In this document: piece by piece, positions 21,478 to 36,000 of the stretch
Position numbering within the stretch: the stretch's first letter is position 1
Layout: each line of letters starts with the position of its first letter
Source of the DNA: Euptelea pleiosperma
Lineage: Eukaryota; Streptophyta; Magnoliopsida; Ranunculales; Eupteleaceae
Reading direction: 5' to 3'
DNA length: 64,000 nt
Assembly (NCBI GenBank): GCA_035048495.1
Contig: CM068540.1
Location: forward strand, 3,890,829-3,954,828
Translations under genes and position numbers: made by a program
The notes under the pieces: model-generated
The model's input: the letters and a program-made list of their open reading frames with translations, nothing else
Databases searched by the model: none
Told to the model about the DNA's origin: nothing

Positions 21478-21489
21478 TTATACATATAT
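21478..21489 (+). promoter_or_regulatory. Possible TATA box of the ZIFL gene
   Basis: TTTATACATATA lies 65-76 bp upstream of the start codon in a pyrimidine-rich setting (TCTCTCTATCTC just before). Position and sequence suit a plant core promoter with a very short 5' leader, but no transcript start can be seen, and a non-coding first exon further upstream is possible. Confidence 0.3.
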
Positions 21490-21553
21490 CTGTGTCCCGT
21501 GGTCCGATTTTAAGTGCAGCATCATAGAGTTGAACTGAGAACCATCGGAAGAA

Positions 21554-21695
21554 ATGGCAGAGAAGAGTGAGACTTTGTTGAAGAAGGAGTACCATGAGAA
21601 CTGCCCCGGATGTAAGGTTGATCGTTTTAAAGCAGCACAACGAAGCATACCTTACAAGGAATTCTCCTATATTTGGATTGTGTCACTTTGCACCG
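21554..21695 (+). CDS. ZIFL: ZIFL exon 1 (start codon, CPGC motif, start of helix 1)
   Basis: ATG at 21554 is preceded by GGAAGAA. The exon reads [11 protein letters not shown], then [13 protein letters not shown] with the paired cysteines typical of the family, and enters helix 1 ([11 protein letters not shown]). It ends with one base of a codon before GTACGT. No in-frame ATG lies upstream without a stop between, and the N-terminal length fits the family. Confidence 0.93.
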
Positions 21696-24600
21696 GTACG
21701 TCCCTTCCCCATACTTAATTTACTTGTACGGTTTTGACTAGAAGCTGTAGCTAACGCATCAGCTAACAACATTTTTGTTACTCACCGCAGCCATCTCAGA
21801 CCACTGACCGTATGGATGTTTATCCCACCACTTGGTAGACATTTATACCAAAAATCAGCTTGTTTGATTGATTTTTATCCGTTGGTTTTAGTACTCAAAA
21901 ATAATGGTTGAATTCCACTGTTAGAATCATAGCTTAAAAAGTACTAAAATCTAATGGCTAGAGATTATCAATCAGGGTAATTTTTGGTGTGTATATCCAC
22001 GAAGGCCCGGGCTGAACATCCATGATCATCAGGTCAGTGGACCCAGCTTGCAGCGAGCTACATGCAGCTTGTTACATCACGACCCTTTCTAGAAAAGGAT
22101 TTGTATGTTAAAATGTGATAATCATGATCTTAAGGGCAAAAAGTGTTTATAGAGAACTTTTCTAACGGTAACCATACAGCGGATATATTTACCAATTTAT
22201 CTGAGAAATTTTTTGCTCATCCAATGCAGCTGCATGTCACAAAAGATAAGAGTTCACCACCTCTAAATTGGGAGGTAGCCCTACATGATTTGACCCGAGA
22301 ATATTTCAAAAAGTGCTGTGGGCCCCACGTTGTCTTGTATAAGCGGTGGCTCCCATGGTTTGAGACCTTGGGATCGGTGGGCTCCGATCCCAATCCGGTC
22401 CAATCCGCCTGATCCAAAGTGGGTCTTCTTTGGGAAACTGTGATCTCGGGGCGAGACAGATCCATCTCTGGATCGGATCGTTGGGCCCCCACGTTCACTT
22501 GTATAAGCAGTGGCCCCTTAGCATGCGTGTCACCTTTTTGGTCACGTACATATTGATTTAGCAACGAAATTTTTAGATGTTGAGGATTTTGGATGTAGTG
22601 GATGCAGAGGACTCTCGTGGCCCTATATTTGTAATTTTTTTTTGGGCCCACGGTAAGCGGTAGCTCCCTTGGTTCGAGATCTTTGGATCGGTGGGCTCCG
22701 ATCCCGATCCGGATCTGTCCAATCCGCCTGATCCAAAGCGAGTCTTCTGTGGGAAACAGTGATATCGGGGCGAGAGAGATCCATCTCTGGATCGGTGGGC
22801 CCCCACGTTCACTTGTATAAGCAGTAGCTCCTTAGCATGCGTGTCACCTTTTTGGTCACATGTTGATTAAGCAAGAAAAATTTTAGATGCCGAGGATTTT
22901 GGATGCAGTCGATGCAGAGGGCTCTCGTGGCTCTACATAGCTCATTTTTTTTTGGGCCCACGTTCACTTGTATAAGAGGTGGCTCCCATGGTTCGAGATC
23001 TTTGGATCGGAGGCCAGATTGAGATCTGGATTGGTCCAATCCGCCTGATCCAAAGTGAGTCTTCTGTGGGAAACAGGGATCTCGGGGCAAGAGAGATCCA
23101 TCTCTGGATCGGATTGGTGGGCCCCCACGTTTACTTGTATAAGCAGTGGCTCCTTATTAGCATGCGTGTCACCTTTTTGGTCACCTATTGATTGAGCAAG
23201 AAAAATTTTAGATGTTGAGGATTTTAGATGCAGTCGATGCAGAGGGCTCTCGTGGCCCTGCATAGCTCATTTTTTTTGGGCCCACTAATCGCTAGCCAGT
23301 CCCTTGGTGGATATACATACCAATCAGTCTGATTGGTTTTCTCTGGCCGTAGATTTTAGTACTTTTTTAGGATTGATTCTAGTCGTTTGATTCAAGCATG
23401 TTTTTGCATATTTTTTGCGTACTTAATCCAATGGCTATAAATTATCAATCAAGCTGATTTTTGGTATGTATATGCACTGAGAGGTGATTTTTATTACTCA
23501 CCGCTGCCATCTGGGCCCACTGACTGCATGGATGTTTAGCCCACCCCTTAGTTGACATTCATACCAAAAAAATCAGCTTGTTTGATGAATTTTAGCCAAT
23601 GATTTTAGTACTAAAATCATGGTTGAATCCAATGGCTATAATCACGCCTTAAAAAATACTAAAATTTAATGGTTGGAGATTACCAATCAGGGTATTTTTT
23701 GGTGTATATCCACCAAGGGGTGGGTTAAAATCTCTATGTGGTCAGTGGGCCCAGATCAATGTTTTAAACCGAACCAATGATCAAACCGAAATTTTGACAA
23801 ATTGGTGGGACCGTGGTCGGACCATGGTTCAATATGGTCTGACCGGTATGTATTTATTAAATAATTTAAAAATATATCACTTAGAGAAATTAAAAAATAT
23901 ATAGATAATAAAAGAAAAAGGTTTAATATAGTCTGACTGGTTTGTATTTATTAAATAATTTAAAAATATATCACTTGGAGAAATTTAAAAATATCTGTAT
24001 AATAAAACAGGACGGTTGTCTCCCCTTCTTATTCGGCTTCATAAAGGATGTCCGATATCTTATCACGCCCAATGGACAGGGGATCTCAGCCACTCACACC
24101 CAATTTTGACAAACGCTTTGTCGATGAGTGTCGTGGGCACGGGTCACCTACTATTTACCTACATGTAAGGAATGAAATGGGTTGGATTTACAGATAGCCT
24201 AAGGGTCAGGGGTGTTACCGTTAAAACGGATTGAAATGGCTAGGGACAAAAATGGAAAAAATAGATTTTAATGATTTTAACGGAAAAAACGTGGTGCTGA
24301 AATTCAAATTTTAAAATTCGAAATTCGAAAATTTATAAAAAAAAATAGAATTTAACGAAAATTTAATGGCTTTCTTATACCCTTTTATCTTATATGGATT
24401 CAATAATGAGTGGCTGAGATCCACTATGCTTCATATCGATGGCTGAGATTAACTCCCACCTGATTTTGACAAACACTTTGTCAGAAAGTGCCGCAGGCAC
24501 GGGCCACCGCCACATATATCAAGACAACTCAGTTGTATTATCTTATCTTATCCATCCATCTAATATGGACGGTTAGATAAAGAGTGGTTGAGATCAAATC

Positions 24601-27036
24601 CACTGATCTAATGTGGACGGTTAGATTTCAGCTACTCAATCCGCCTCATTTGACCTCAATTTATTCAAAATTTAAATTTCAACACGGTTACTTTTCGTTA
24701 TTTCTGTTATTTTCCCATTTCTCCCTTTGTGTGTTACAATCCGTTATAATGGAAAAAATGGTAACGCCCCAGTCCGTTATACCATTTGAGTGCCTAAGGC
24801 ACCCAATTTTTGCAAACGCTTTTGTCAGAGAGTGTCGTGGGCATGGGCCATTTACTATTCTATATAACAAAACACATTTATTGTCTCCCTACTTATACGT
24901 CCTCTTATAAGCATCAACAAAGAAGGGCCGAGATCTAATCCTCCCCAAAATGGACGGTGGATCTCCGCCACTCACCTGATTTTGGCAAATTCTTTGTCGA
25001 GGAGTGCCGATGGCACAGGGCACCCACTAGTCCATATAACAAAACAGGGAAGTTGTTTCCCCTCTTATCCGGCTTCATAAAGGATGGCCAAGATCTTATC
25101 CCCCCAATGGACAGTGGATCTCCACCACTCACACCCGATTTTGGCAAATGCTTTGTCAGGGAGTGCGGTGGGCATGGGCCACCTACTACTATGACATAAT
25201 AAAAGAAAGAGGTCCATAAAAAAATGTGAAAATTTGAAGTCAAGGAGCTTATTTTTCTTTTTCCAAGGATATGTTTAAGATTAAGAGTCAAGAATCAAGA
25301 GTTTTTTTTTTTTTTCCCAGTAAATTTGTTTCTTATTTTGCATAGAAATATAACACAATATCTTGAAGATTTAGTTAGAATTTTGGAGAAATCCTCCCAA
25401 ATTCAGAAGCCATACTCACTTTTCCAAAATATTCTCTTTGACATGGATAAAATCCCCAACTTTTAGGATTTCATATGATGGGATTCATGTTTCAAACGGT
25501 GCATAGGAACTTGTGGTTCAATCAATTTGACGGTCGAATCCACTGGTTTTGTAAAAACTGCCGGTTCTCTTCAAACTTCAGGTTCATCATGAATCGGGCC
25601 GATATTTTATAAAAATCTGGTCGGACCTGGAAGAACCGGTCTGGTCCGGTTTTTAAAACGCTGGTCCAGATGGCAGCGGTGAGTAACAAAAATCGTGCTT
25701 CCTCACACCAAAAGTGTGAGGTATACCTTGTTACATTTTTTTCAAAGAAAAAATTAAAATCATTGATCATTGGGTTTGTATTAGGAAAATGGGTATAAAT
25801 TGAATTAGTTTGAACTAATTTCTTATGATCAGGAGAATTGTGACAACTATGACGACGTCCTTTTACTAGACAATGTTGTAGGAAGGTCACTACTACTGGT
25901 CAAGCACATTTTGACCTTCCTTTAGAAACAACCTTGTAGTTGTTTATTCAGGTTTATCAACAACTTAAGCTTATGAGCACATTTGATTGTTTGGATTTTC
26001 AAGTGTTTGTGTGCCAAAAAGCCTAGTTGAAAATTTCGTTTCATCTCGGCCGAGACGTCTTGTTCCGGTAAGGTACCGAGATGATTCATAGGGGAGAATA
26101 TGGTCTCGTGACAAAAACTTAATGTTCATACTTAAATTAGTTTAGAATCTTATTTTCATGGTATATGTACTTTGATAACACATAAAGGTTAAAAATAAAT
26201 TTATAACTTAATTAAGCATTAAAAGAATGTTTTTACCTCATCGAATGCATTATTGTTTTTCATTGTCTCATTCCATCTCGGTCAAAACTTCTTATTCCAT
26301 TAGCTTATACTGAGACAACGAGACAGAACAACATTTTAAACCTTGGCCGAAAGTAATTTCAAAGGGAGGTATTTCATTACAAAACCTTGGTTAATGAATT
26401 ACGAAACTACCCATATCAACAATGTAAATAGGTGGTAGCTACAAAAGACAACTCATTTGACAAAGCTTAATAGAATAATGTAAATGGGAAATAGTGCATT
26501 GTTTCTCTCTATCAAATGCACATTTTTGTGATTGTATTTCGACATGCTAAACTACAAGTAAAAGAAAATTGAAGACGATAAGTGAACTGCTTTAAGTTTA
26601 ATTCAATGAAATCTTTAATGTTATGATGAGTTACTAGTCACAACTCGATGGAATGCTAATATTCTATAATGTTGGTAGTGTCGAATGGCGAAATAGAATT
26701 CATGTTGCCAACCTCAAACATTTATGATAAGTCGTAGATGATGATGAATTTATGTTGATTTGATTTATTTGACCACATAATTATAATGAATGGATGAGAT
26801 TACTCAAAAGTCTTTCCACGTCCCATAAAGAAAATTTGCATGTTTTGCTTGATTGGATAGTCGTGGACTATGTTGTGATTATCCTATTCTACAATCTAGT
26901 ATAAATGGTGTTAACAGTACTGTAATAGCTGAAGCATTGGAAACTATATCTTCATATTTACGTGGCTTGGCAGTGTGCTATGTACACAGGTGAAAAGAAC
27001 TCCTTCACTATCTCTAAATAATTAAGGTTACAATAG

Positions 27037-27074
<38 letters not shown>

Positions 27075-30000
27075 GTACACACAAAATCCCAACACTCTTT
27101 TAGAGAATATAATGTGACTAAGCAGATCATGTTTCTAAGTTCACACACAAGTCAAAATAGTTCAAAACTAGCCCAAAATTAACACCACATAACCTGCATC
27201 AGAACCTGAATCGAAGATCGAAAACCTGATTGAAACACAAAAATAATGCGATGAAAACTAAGTTACTTTGAAAAATCCAAAAAAATCTACTGGACATGTC
27301 TGTCTTGCTAATTTTTCCTAGGGCACAATTCTTAGAGTTAGAAAATCTACCACCTATGCCTGTAAAATAGATTTAAAAATCTAATAAAATAAATATAACA
27401 TAGGGAGTCAGGAAGTTAGATTTTTTCAGAAACATTATCGAAGTCTGTGTAGAGTTTCTGGTTTTTAGAAATAGATTCGACACATCCTTGCGATGTCGAG
27501 GCCATAAATTTCTCCAGAAGCATCCTCTTGGGGCCCATGACAACAATCTGGAAAGCTAAGAGAAAATATAATCTCCCATAGAAAAAAAAAAAAAATAGAG
27601 AGAAACAATCTCAAAGTTGGACTGCTAAAATCTACAAAAATTTATAAAGAAAAATAGGCACAGGTATAAAATCCATAACTTTCTACAGGAAACTAGATAG
27701 GGGTGATACTAAAGGGGTTTTAAATATAACTCGAAAACTAAGAACTTTCTTGTTTTGGCTAAAAACTAATTCTTAACATATTTTTCAGAAAATAGCGACT
27801 ATGGGTTTTTGTACAAAAACATTAGAAAATAAAATTTTGATTAGAATTATAAGGTCACTACGGATTCTGTGGTAGGCATTTTCCTCTAAAATTTTACATG
27901 GATATACTCGTGGAATTTAGAAAACCGTGGGCATTGGAATCACTCAAAATAATGAGTGCAACCCAATATATGGCCAAAATACTATAGGGTACACAAAATC
28001 CAACCTAAGAAAAAGTGCATAATTCAATTTCATAAGCAAATAACCTCAATTATAATTAAAATAAATTAATGATCCTTGATCAATACATCTCAAATAACTG
28101 AAATTAAATCCTATACATAATTTTTAATAATTTAAAATATCTTAAAAGCAATCAAGTCCTATACATGTTTCTAAGAAAAAAATGAAGAACAACTAATTCT
28201 TCGGCTCCAAATGAGCTTAGCAGTCGACACATCGAGTATATCTGCACATGGTAAGTATGGGTGAGTTGGGAAGCTCAGTAAGCTCGCTCCATCACCCATA
28301 TTATCATGGAGATGAGTGGTTAACGACGATAAAAATAATAAGAAAATATTCGTAGCAGTAATAAGATGTAATAAACATATATACTGAAAATAAAACAAGA
28401 TCATTGGGTGATTAGAACTAGTGAATCAAATATGAAAACTCTACTCAAGACCATGCATGTACCAATAAACACTATGGGGCCAAACTCTTATAGCCACATG
28501 AGGATCCAAGGGGTTTGGGCTTTTCACCCTAGCTTATTAATCCGACCATAGAAAGTGTCCATCCAACCGTGAGAACCAATCTGGGCTCTAAGTTTCAAAA
28601 AGAACAATGATGGGCAAATCATGTTGAAAATATTCAAAATAGTAATATTCTTTTAAAACTATCAAAAATAATTTTGAATCAACATAACAATTTTCTAATA
28701 TAATAAAAGCATAAGAAATGAATTCAAACATGCATGTACATGATATTAGAAAAAAATAACAATAGGGTCTGGAGATAGAGAGAAACCTACATTTGAATTA
28801 AGCAAAATTAGAATTTTGAAGTATATGAACCTTTTTTTCTTTTTCTTTTCTTCTATTTCTTCCCATTCTCTTCTTCTATCTTCAAGCTTTCACCAAGGCA
28901 AGATGGAGGGGACAAGAACAGCCCAAAAATAGTATGACGATTTGGACTTGGAAGCTCTAGAAGGTTTTGAAAAATTCGTAGACGTTAAGGAGTGTATGGA
29001 GATGAAGGGGCAGCAACCAAAGAGGGAAGAAGTTGGAGAATGGCTAGGGTTTTTGGTAGGGGAAGATGGAGATCAAATAAAGAGGGGAGGTACGATCTAC
29101 ACGACAAGAGGACTTTTGGGCTAAAAGAAATAAATCAAAAAAAGTGGATTGGCCTCCTATAGTAGCTTATATAGATTAGAGTTAAATAATCTCGTAATTG
29201 GATATGGCAATAAAGTAGGTTTCAAATAAGATTTATAATAAAAGAAAAAGGAAAAAAAGTAAAAAATGAACAAAGAGAGATTTGAGAAGGGGACGTGTAT
29301 GTTTGTGTGTGTGTGTATATATATATATAGGAGAGGCGACTATGGGGTTTATATATTTTGGGACTTAATGGAAGACTTGATTATTAAGTTTCTATAATTT
29401 CGTTAATTACTTGGGTGGAGTGAGACCACTCCACTCCAATGCTTCCAACATATTCTTAAAAAGAGGAGAAAGAGAATTTAATTCTCTCCCTTAGGTCACA
29501 TTTAAATTAAAAAGTCAAACATGATTTTCTTAATAGTTAAATAATTAATTTTCTAATTAAACCATTAATGCTTATGTGATATTCTATTAAACAATTAATC
29601 TTATGACAATTTATTAAATAAATATCATCGTTAAAGTTTTTTAGAATTTATGGTATAGGGTGCATTGACACACACCCAAATATCCTACATATAATTTATA
29701 TGTATGCTACTTAAACTACTTGTAATTAAATATTAATAAACAATAAGTTATTAAAATGCACCAATAAAATAATATAAAAGCAATATAATATGAGATAAAT
29801 AAATCATAAAAATGGGCCTCAAAATAGTCTCCAAACATGGGCCTCACCCAAGCCCACCAAACCCTTAGTTATTTATCAACTTATTTTTTTCCTTTAATTA
29901 ATAAAATACTATAATTTTAGACTCAATTTCAGGGCTCAAAACAACGAAATTATAATTTTTTTTATTTTAGACGACAAATCGTCACACATAATCCAAGGAT

Positions 30001-33000
30001 TCCAGAACATCAAACGATCACAATTCAAACATTAAGGTAAAAAGTTATGCCATGAACACAATAAAATATTATTTAATTATCATAGCATATAAAAGACAAA
30101 TACTCTAAAAAGATAAAAAATTTCAAAAATCTCTCCAAAGTTACAGATAACATATAATACGTATATAATAATCAAATAAACATAAGTTGAGTGAAAATAA
30201 TATGTACAAGTTAAAATAAGCCCTAAGTACAAAAATACCCTTCTGAGAGGGAATTATCCGAAAGTCCTCCAACTTTGGAGATAGGGTATCTAGGGTTATT
30301 AGGTTGACCTAACCATTATGTTCCATATATTCAAAAAATAAAATTATTAAGTTAATCATAGATTGTATATTTACCAAAATTTCTTTCGAAGGAAGAAAAA
30401 TTTGGGTGTTATAAACACGGTCCTACACTAAGGTTTAGAAATGTTCGGGCTTAAAAAAATTTAGGTTATTACAAATCCTGCGGACATAGTAAATTTACAT
30501 GATTTGAGAATGTGCCCAAGTCCATAGTTGAGAAGAAAAAATTAGGGTTACATAGTATCATCTTTCTAACTCTCGCAATGTATAAGGGAAACCCCAACGT
30601 CCGTTTAGGGAACGTATAGAAATCTTCAGTACAATGAAATACCCAAAGTACCATCAATACAAGTTGTACTTCAATACAAACTGTATGAACTTTATGGATA
30701 AAAACCAAATTTGCTATAGTATTATGAGACTCGACTTTCGGAGCCCATGAAGAAAATTTACTTGTTTTGCTTATTGGGTAGTCGTGGACTTTGCTGTGAT
30801 ATCTAGTTCTACAATCTGGTATAAATGGTGTTAACAATACTGTAATAGTTGAAGCATTGGAAACTATTTCTAAATAGCACTTACTGTGACTTTGTTAAAA
30901 ATTAACTTTTCATGAACTAACAAAAAATAGAGTGAACATAAAATATCAATCACACAAACACGACAGATTTATGTGGTTTGGCGAGGCGCCTATGTCCATG
31001 AGGTGAGAAGAGCTCTTTCATTATCTCTAACGAATTAGGGTTATAATAGCCTCCCCTCTCTTTCCCTCTCTCAATGTACAAGCGAAACCCTAATGGCCCT
31101 TTAAAGAATATATTGAAATCTCTAGTACAATGAAATGATAGAATTACCCCTAATACAAATTGTACAAACTCTTACGAACACAAAAGCTGTTTGCTCTTGC
31201 ATTATATGGCTTAATTAACAGTAAAATCCTTACAAAATATAAGACACCTAACATGACAGATGTGATGTTTATTTGTCTTCCTACCTTGTTAAAAATGCGT
31301 ACTTAAGAATTCTTTTTGTTATGCTTGATTAGATGTTCATGTTAACAAAATTTTATGATAATTGTTTAGTCCAATAATTTATAATAGTATTCTCTTGTCT
31401 AATAAACAATCACTGGAAAATTGTTGCAAGGTAAAATTACTTTTAAGTGCATTCATAAATGACATTCTCAACCAATTCTTACTTAAACCATCTCACAAAT
31501 TGATATATGTTCTATATGGTTAAGTACTAATCTTAAGCAAAATGGTAGGCAATTTTATTAGCTACATGGTTTCTCTCATATAATTGTGTCCTAATCTCTC
31601 TTTTTTCCTTTTTGCTTTACCTTTTTCAGCTTTGCCAGCATCATCTCTATTTCCATTTATATATTTCATGGTATGTATGCTATACATAAAGTTTTTACTT
31701 TTAATTAATTCTCAGAGTACATTCTCAAAATAAACTGCAAAAAAGAAATTTCTTATTTGACATTCTCCTTTCTATTTATATTATATGTAATTAGCCATTT
31801 CATCGCTGAGATGCCTCTAATTAATTCACTCCATGCGGTGATGTAAAGTGATAATTAATATCATTAATGAATAATTCATATTAAACTATGTTTTTCAAAC
31901 ATTTATATTTTCTAATAGCATTGTAGGAGCTATATTTGCTCATGAAAGTATTATTGGAATCTGAATTTGGGCAGCTGAAACTAAAGATGAACAAAATACA
32001 AGCTAGGAACAAGTGTAAAAGTAATATTGTCTTAAACAAACTTTCATTGAATCATAATGGTTACTACCTATAAAAAGGTTATGCAAGATCTAGATTGCAG
32101 TATAAAGCTTTCTAACAAGAACTCACCAACCCAATTAAAATTGAAATGTGTTTGACATGCGAACCTGAATAGACGTTCAAAATGTATTTTCTTTTATAAA
32201 TGTGAGAAAGAAGTTATGTCCTTCAGAATTTATCTTCATCATTGAAGATCTATACATTTTTTCTCCCAACATTTAATCATCCAACTTTAATGACTTTTTA
32301 TATTTGACCTCCAACCTTGTAGGAGCTATATTTGCTAATGGAAGTATGATTGGAATCTGAATTTGGGTTAGTGCAACTAAAGATGAACAAAAAGTAAGTT
32401 AGGTACAAGTGTAAACGTTATATTGTTTAGAACAAAGGGTTTTTATTGAATCATAATGGTACTAGCTATAAAAAGGCTATGCATGACCCAGCTTCCAATA
32501 TAAAACCTTTTAACATGAAATCACCAACACAATTAAAATTGAAATATGTGCAACATACGAACTTGAAAATACATTCAAAACGTGTCTTCTTAATAAATGG
32601 ATATTTGAGCGGAAAGTTATGTCCTCTAGAATTTAACTACATCATTGAAGATCTATGACTTTTTTCTTTCAATATTTGTCTAACGTTAAAGACTTTTGAT
32701 ATTTGACCTCTAGCATGTGCATGTGCAACTAATATAATTTTTTTCTGGAATAAGAAACCTTATTAGTCAAAATAACATTTCAGGGGGCAATCTATGAAAT
32801 GGTTCGTAAGTGCATATCAAGTTATTTCTTGCAATTATTTTGTCATGTTGACAATCTTGAATTAGTCATTTGCATCCGTTATTTTTATAAGTTTCTCTTT
32901 TTCATTTTAATTCAGATTAGAGACTTCCATATTGCAAAAAGGGACGAAGATATTGGTTATTACGCAGGATTTGTGGGTGAGATATTTGGTCCTTCACATA

Positions 33001-36000
33001 TGCAACATTTTACTAGTGGTGTAGTTATGTCACCAATCTTATTTTACTCCTTTGAATACAATTCTAATTATCTCATTTATTTGTTAAAGGATCTTCATTT
33101 ATGATTGGAAGAGCTTTGACTTCTATCTTTTGGGGAGCGGTAGCCGATCGATACGGTCGCAAACCGGTTATATTAATTGGGACAATTTCAGTGTTAGTAC
33201 AATTATATATCTCATTTAATATGTTAGAGTGTATTTTATTCTTAGGTGTATTATATGTTATGTACTTAAATGATATAAATACACAGATGAGGAGGACGAA
33301 CAAACTAAGTTCGACTTTATCTATTTTCTCTCATCTCATCTCTTTTTCTTCTCTCTATGTCTCTCTTTTTAACTTTACATTGTATCATTGCAACTCTGAT
33401 TTGTGAATAGTACCGTAGCCCTAACCTCTTTTTCTTTTATCATTTTTTCTTTTGTTTTCTTTTGAAAAATCAAGTTGAGGTGATTTAGCTTAGGATTTTT
33501 TTCTAATGTCTGTGGCAACTATGGTTTTGGTTTCTAAGGTATTTTAAGCTAGTTTGTGTTTTAAGGCTGCTGCAAACCCTGGAGTTTGGTATATATTATT
33601 ATTGGATTATGGTGGCACAACCCTTGAAGTGGTGATCTGTTGTTGTGTTCATGATGTCGAAGTCCCTGGAGTAATAGTTTGCATTTGATTTTTATATTAC
33701 AACCTCTGAAATAGTGATTTGATACTTTCGTAAGGTTAATATGACATTCATGTTGTATGAATTCATTTTTGACATGGTTAGTTGAGTTGTTTGGTTTTGA
33801 TGGCTACTTCTAATGATGTTTAAATCTCTATTTAGGGTATGTTAGATGAGATTGGTGCTCAAATTATCTCTGTTAAATAAAGTAGAATAAATTATTTGTT
33901 ATGGCGGCAAAATTGATTAAAGTTTTTTTTTGCAAAATAGAAATTGAAGTATATTATTGATGATCCTCCATCTGAAGGTGACAATGCATATGGTGATTAG
34001 TTCAATGAAAATTTTCTAGTAATGACTTGGCTATGAAATAGTATAGAGCAGTCTAGAATTTATTAATTGTTTGAGACAATGCTCAGTATGAAAAAATGTG
34101 GCAAATATCTTTGTGAGTATCATAACAATTTTTGAGGCATGTGAAAAGGGTTGTAAATGTATCGAACTCTCACTACTAATATAGTAATGCATAAACATCA
34201 TAGGGAGAAGTTTCACATTACCTCTTAAGTCTAAATTCTAAGTTTTATTAATTAAAAGATAAATTCTGATCAATGAATCTCATCCTAATCTCAACAATGT
34301 GTATACTAGGTTGCATAGAGCATCTCTAAGAGTACAAACTTTAGGAATTGGTAATTCAAAAGAAAATTCAGCCCTTCTATCTTTTGGTGTTTGTATGAGT
34401 ATTTTTGCAGTTGTGGTAATTTTTTTGATGGTCGATGGAAATTTTTCTAGTGGTTTTTTTGGTGGTTGTGAGAATTTACTGGTGGTCTTGGTAACTTTTC
34501 TAGTCATCATGGTAATTTTTTAGTGGTTGTGGTGGTGGCAGAGGTGAGCAATGGAAGTGTACATACTATGGTAATACTGGTCATACTGTTGATTGATGCT
34601 GGGATAAATGGGGCAAACTAACTTGGACAAATTAGGCATCTGAAGAGGTGTAGCAAGCTACTACATATAGTATATTATAGTTCATATTTGTAGTTAATTC
34701 TGGTGTGAAGAATATTGACTGCATCTGTTTCTTATGAAGAATATATATACTCTTATACTTTATAAGAATTAGTCTCTATCATTTGGCCCATCTACTTTTA
34801 CTACCACTTTAGCTAATTCGGGTATTTTTACATATTTTCTTGTTAAACGGTCCTCTTAATGGGTCATTGATTCATTGGCCTCTAAACATATGCCTACTAT
34901 GTCATCTAGGTTTTTTTAGTCTTTATTTTTTAAATTCTAAGGTTATCCTTGTTGATGGTCCACAAGTAAAGTTGAAGGTCAAGGTGGCATATAACCTACA
35001 TCTTTATGTTTTCAAATATTAAAAATGGTAATTAAAATCTCTCAACCAAAATCCTGAACCCAAGAAAATATTCGCTGGCCCCGGGTGACTTCAAACTTTG
35101 AAGTCTCCCCACCCAAAATGTCTTACAAGTACCCCAATCCCTTAAGCATTAAGTCCTTGGTTAGTGGTTAACAAGGGCTACTTGTAAAACATTTTGGGAG
35201 GGGCTTCATATTTTTAATAGGTTATCCTTTGTTCTTTACGTTCCTAATTTTTTTTAATCTCATGTCTGTCAGCAAATTAACTAAATATCTTCAGTATTCA
35301 ATAACCTTTTCTCCTTCTTCTTGTACTTTCTAAAGTCCTATCAATATGTTTTTCTTCCTTCTAAATGGAAATAAGTTATGGATGTGGAAATGGATGTTCT
35401 TTTGTAAAACAACACAAGAGAATTGACAACTCTACCTCTTAGGAAATATGAATTGAAGTTGGATGTAGATGGGTGTATGCTATTAAGTATGATCATGATG
35501 GCACGATTGAGCATTTAATAGCATGCTTAGTTATTAAAGGATACAGTCAAGCATTTAGCGTGAACCACTTTGAGACATTTTTCCTTGTTGCTTGCTTAAA
35601 CTTTGTTTGGGCTCTTTCTTCTATGGTTATATCTATGCATTGGCCTTTGTATTATTTGGACATTAAAAATACCTTCTTAATTACATGATGACTTGCAAGA
35701 AGAGGTGTATATGGAGCAACCCCACGGATATGTTAGTAGTAGTAGGGCAGCAACTCGGGCGGGTTGGGTTGGGTCGGGTTGGAGGTCAACCCGAGCCCAA
35801 CCCGACCTTAAAAATAAACGGCCCGAGCCCGAACCCAACCCGAGGTCGGGTTTGACATTCTCAGCCCAAGCCCGACTCGATCGGGTTGGTCGGGTTACAC
35901 GGGTTGGTCGGGTTTGCGTAGAGAGGAAATCTCTGTGAAATTTTCATGGTTTTCACCCAATAATGACCAAGATAAAAACAAGAATGATCAAGACCAAGTA

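Larger units (their letters stand above)
21696..31629 (+). other. ZIFL intron 1 (9.9 kb)
   Basis: Donor GTACGT, acceptor TTTTTCAG. It holds a foldback MITE (21775-22085), a tandem array (22319-23276), foldback copies and a 1.9 kb hAT (23486-25740), an hAT-like fragment (about 26030-26336), microsatellites and LTR-like fragments. No exon-like block with family similarity was found inside. Confidence 0.85.

Noticed and set aside
22217..23263. Overlapping minus-strand frames of 79-144 codons as a repeated-protein gene
   Set aside because: They follow the ~320 bp tandem units in shifting frames, share peptides only because the DNA repeats, and have no promoter or splice context.
33380..33421. 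Primer site at TAGTACCGTAGCCC (33410) for the intron 4 copia
   Set aside because: TTGTATCATTGC at 33380, directly after a TTTACA LTR end that aligns with the right LTR end, is the better match in place and sequence.
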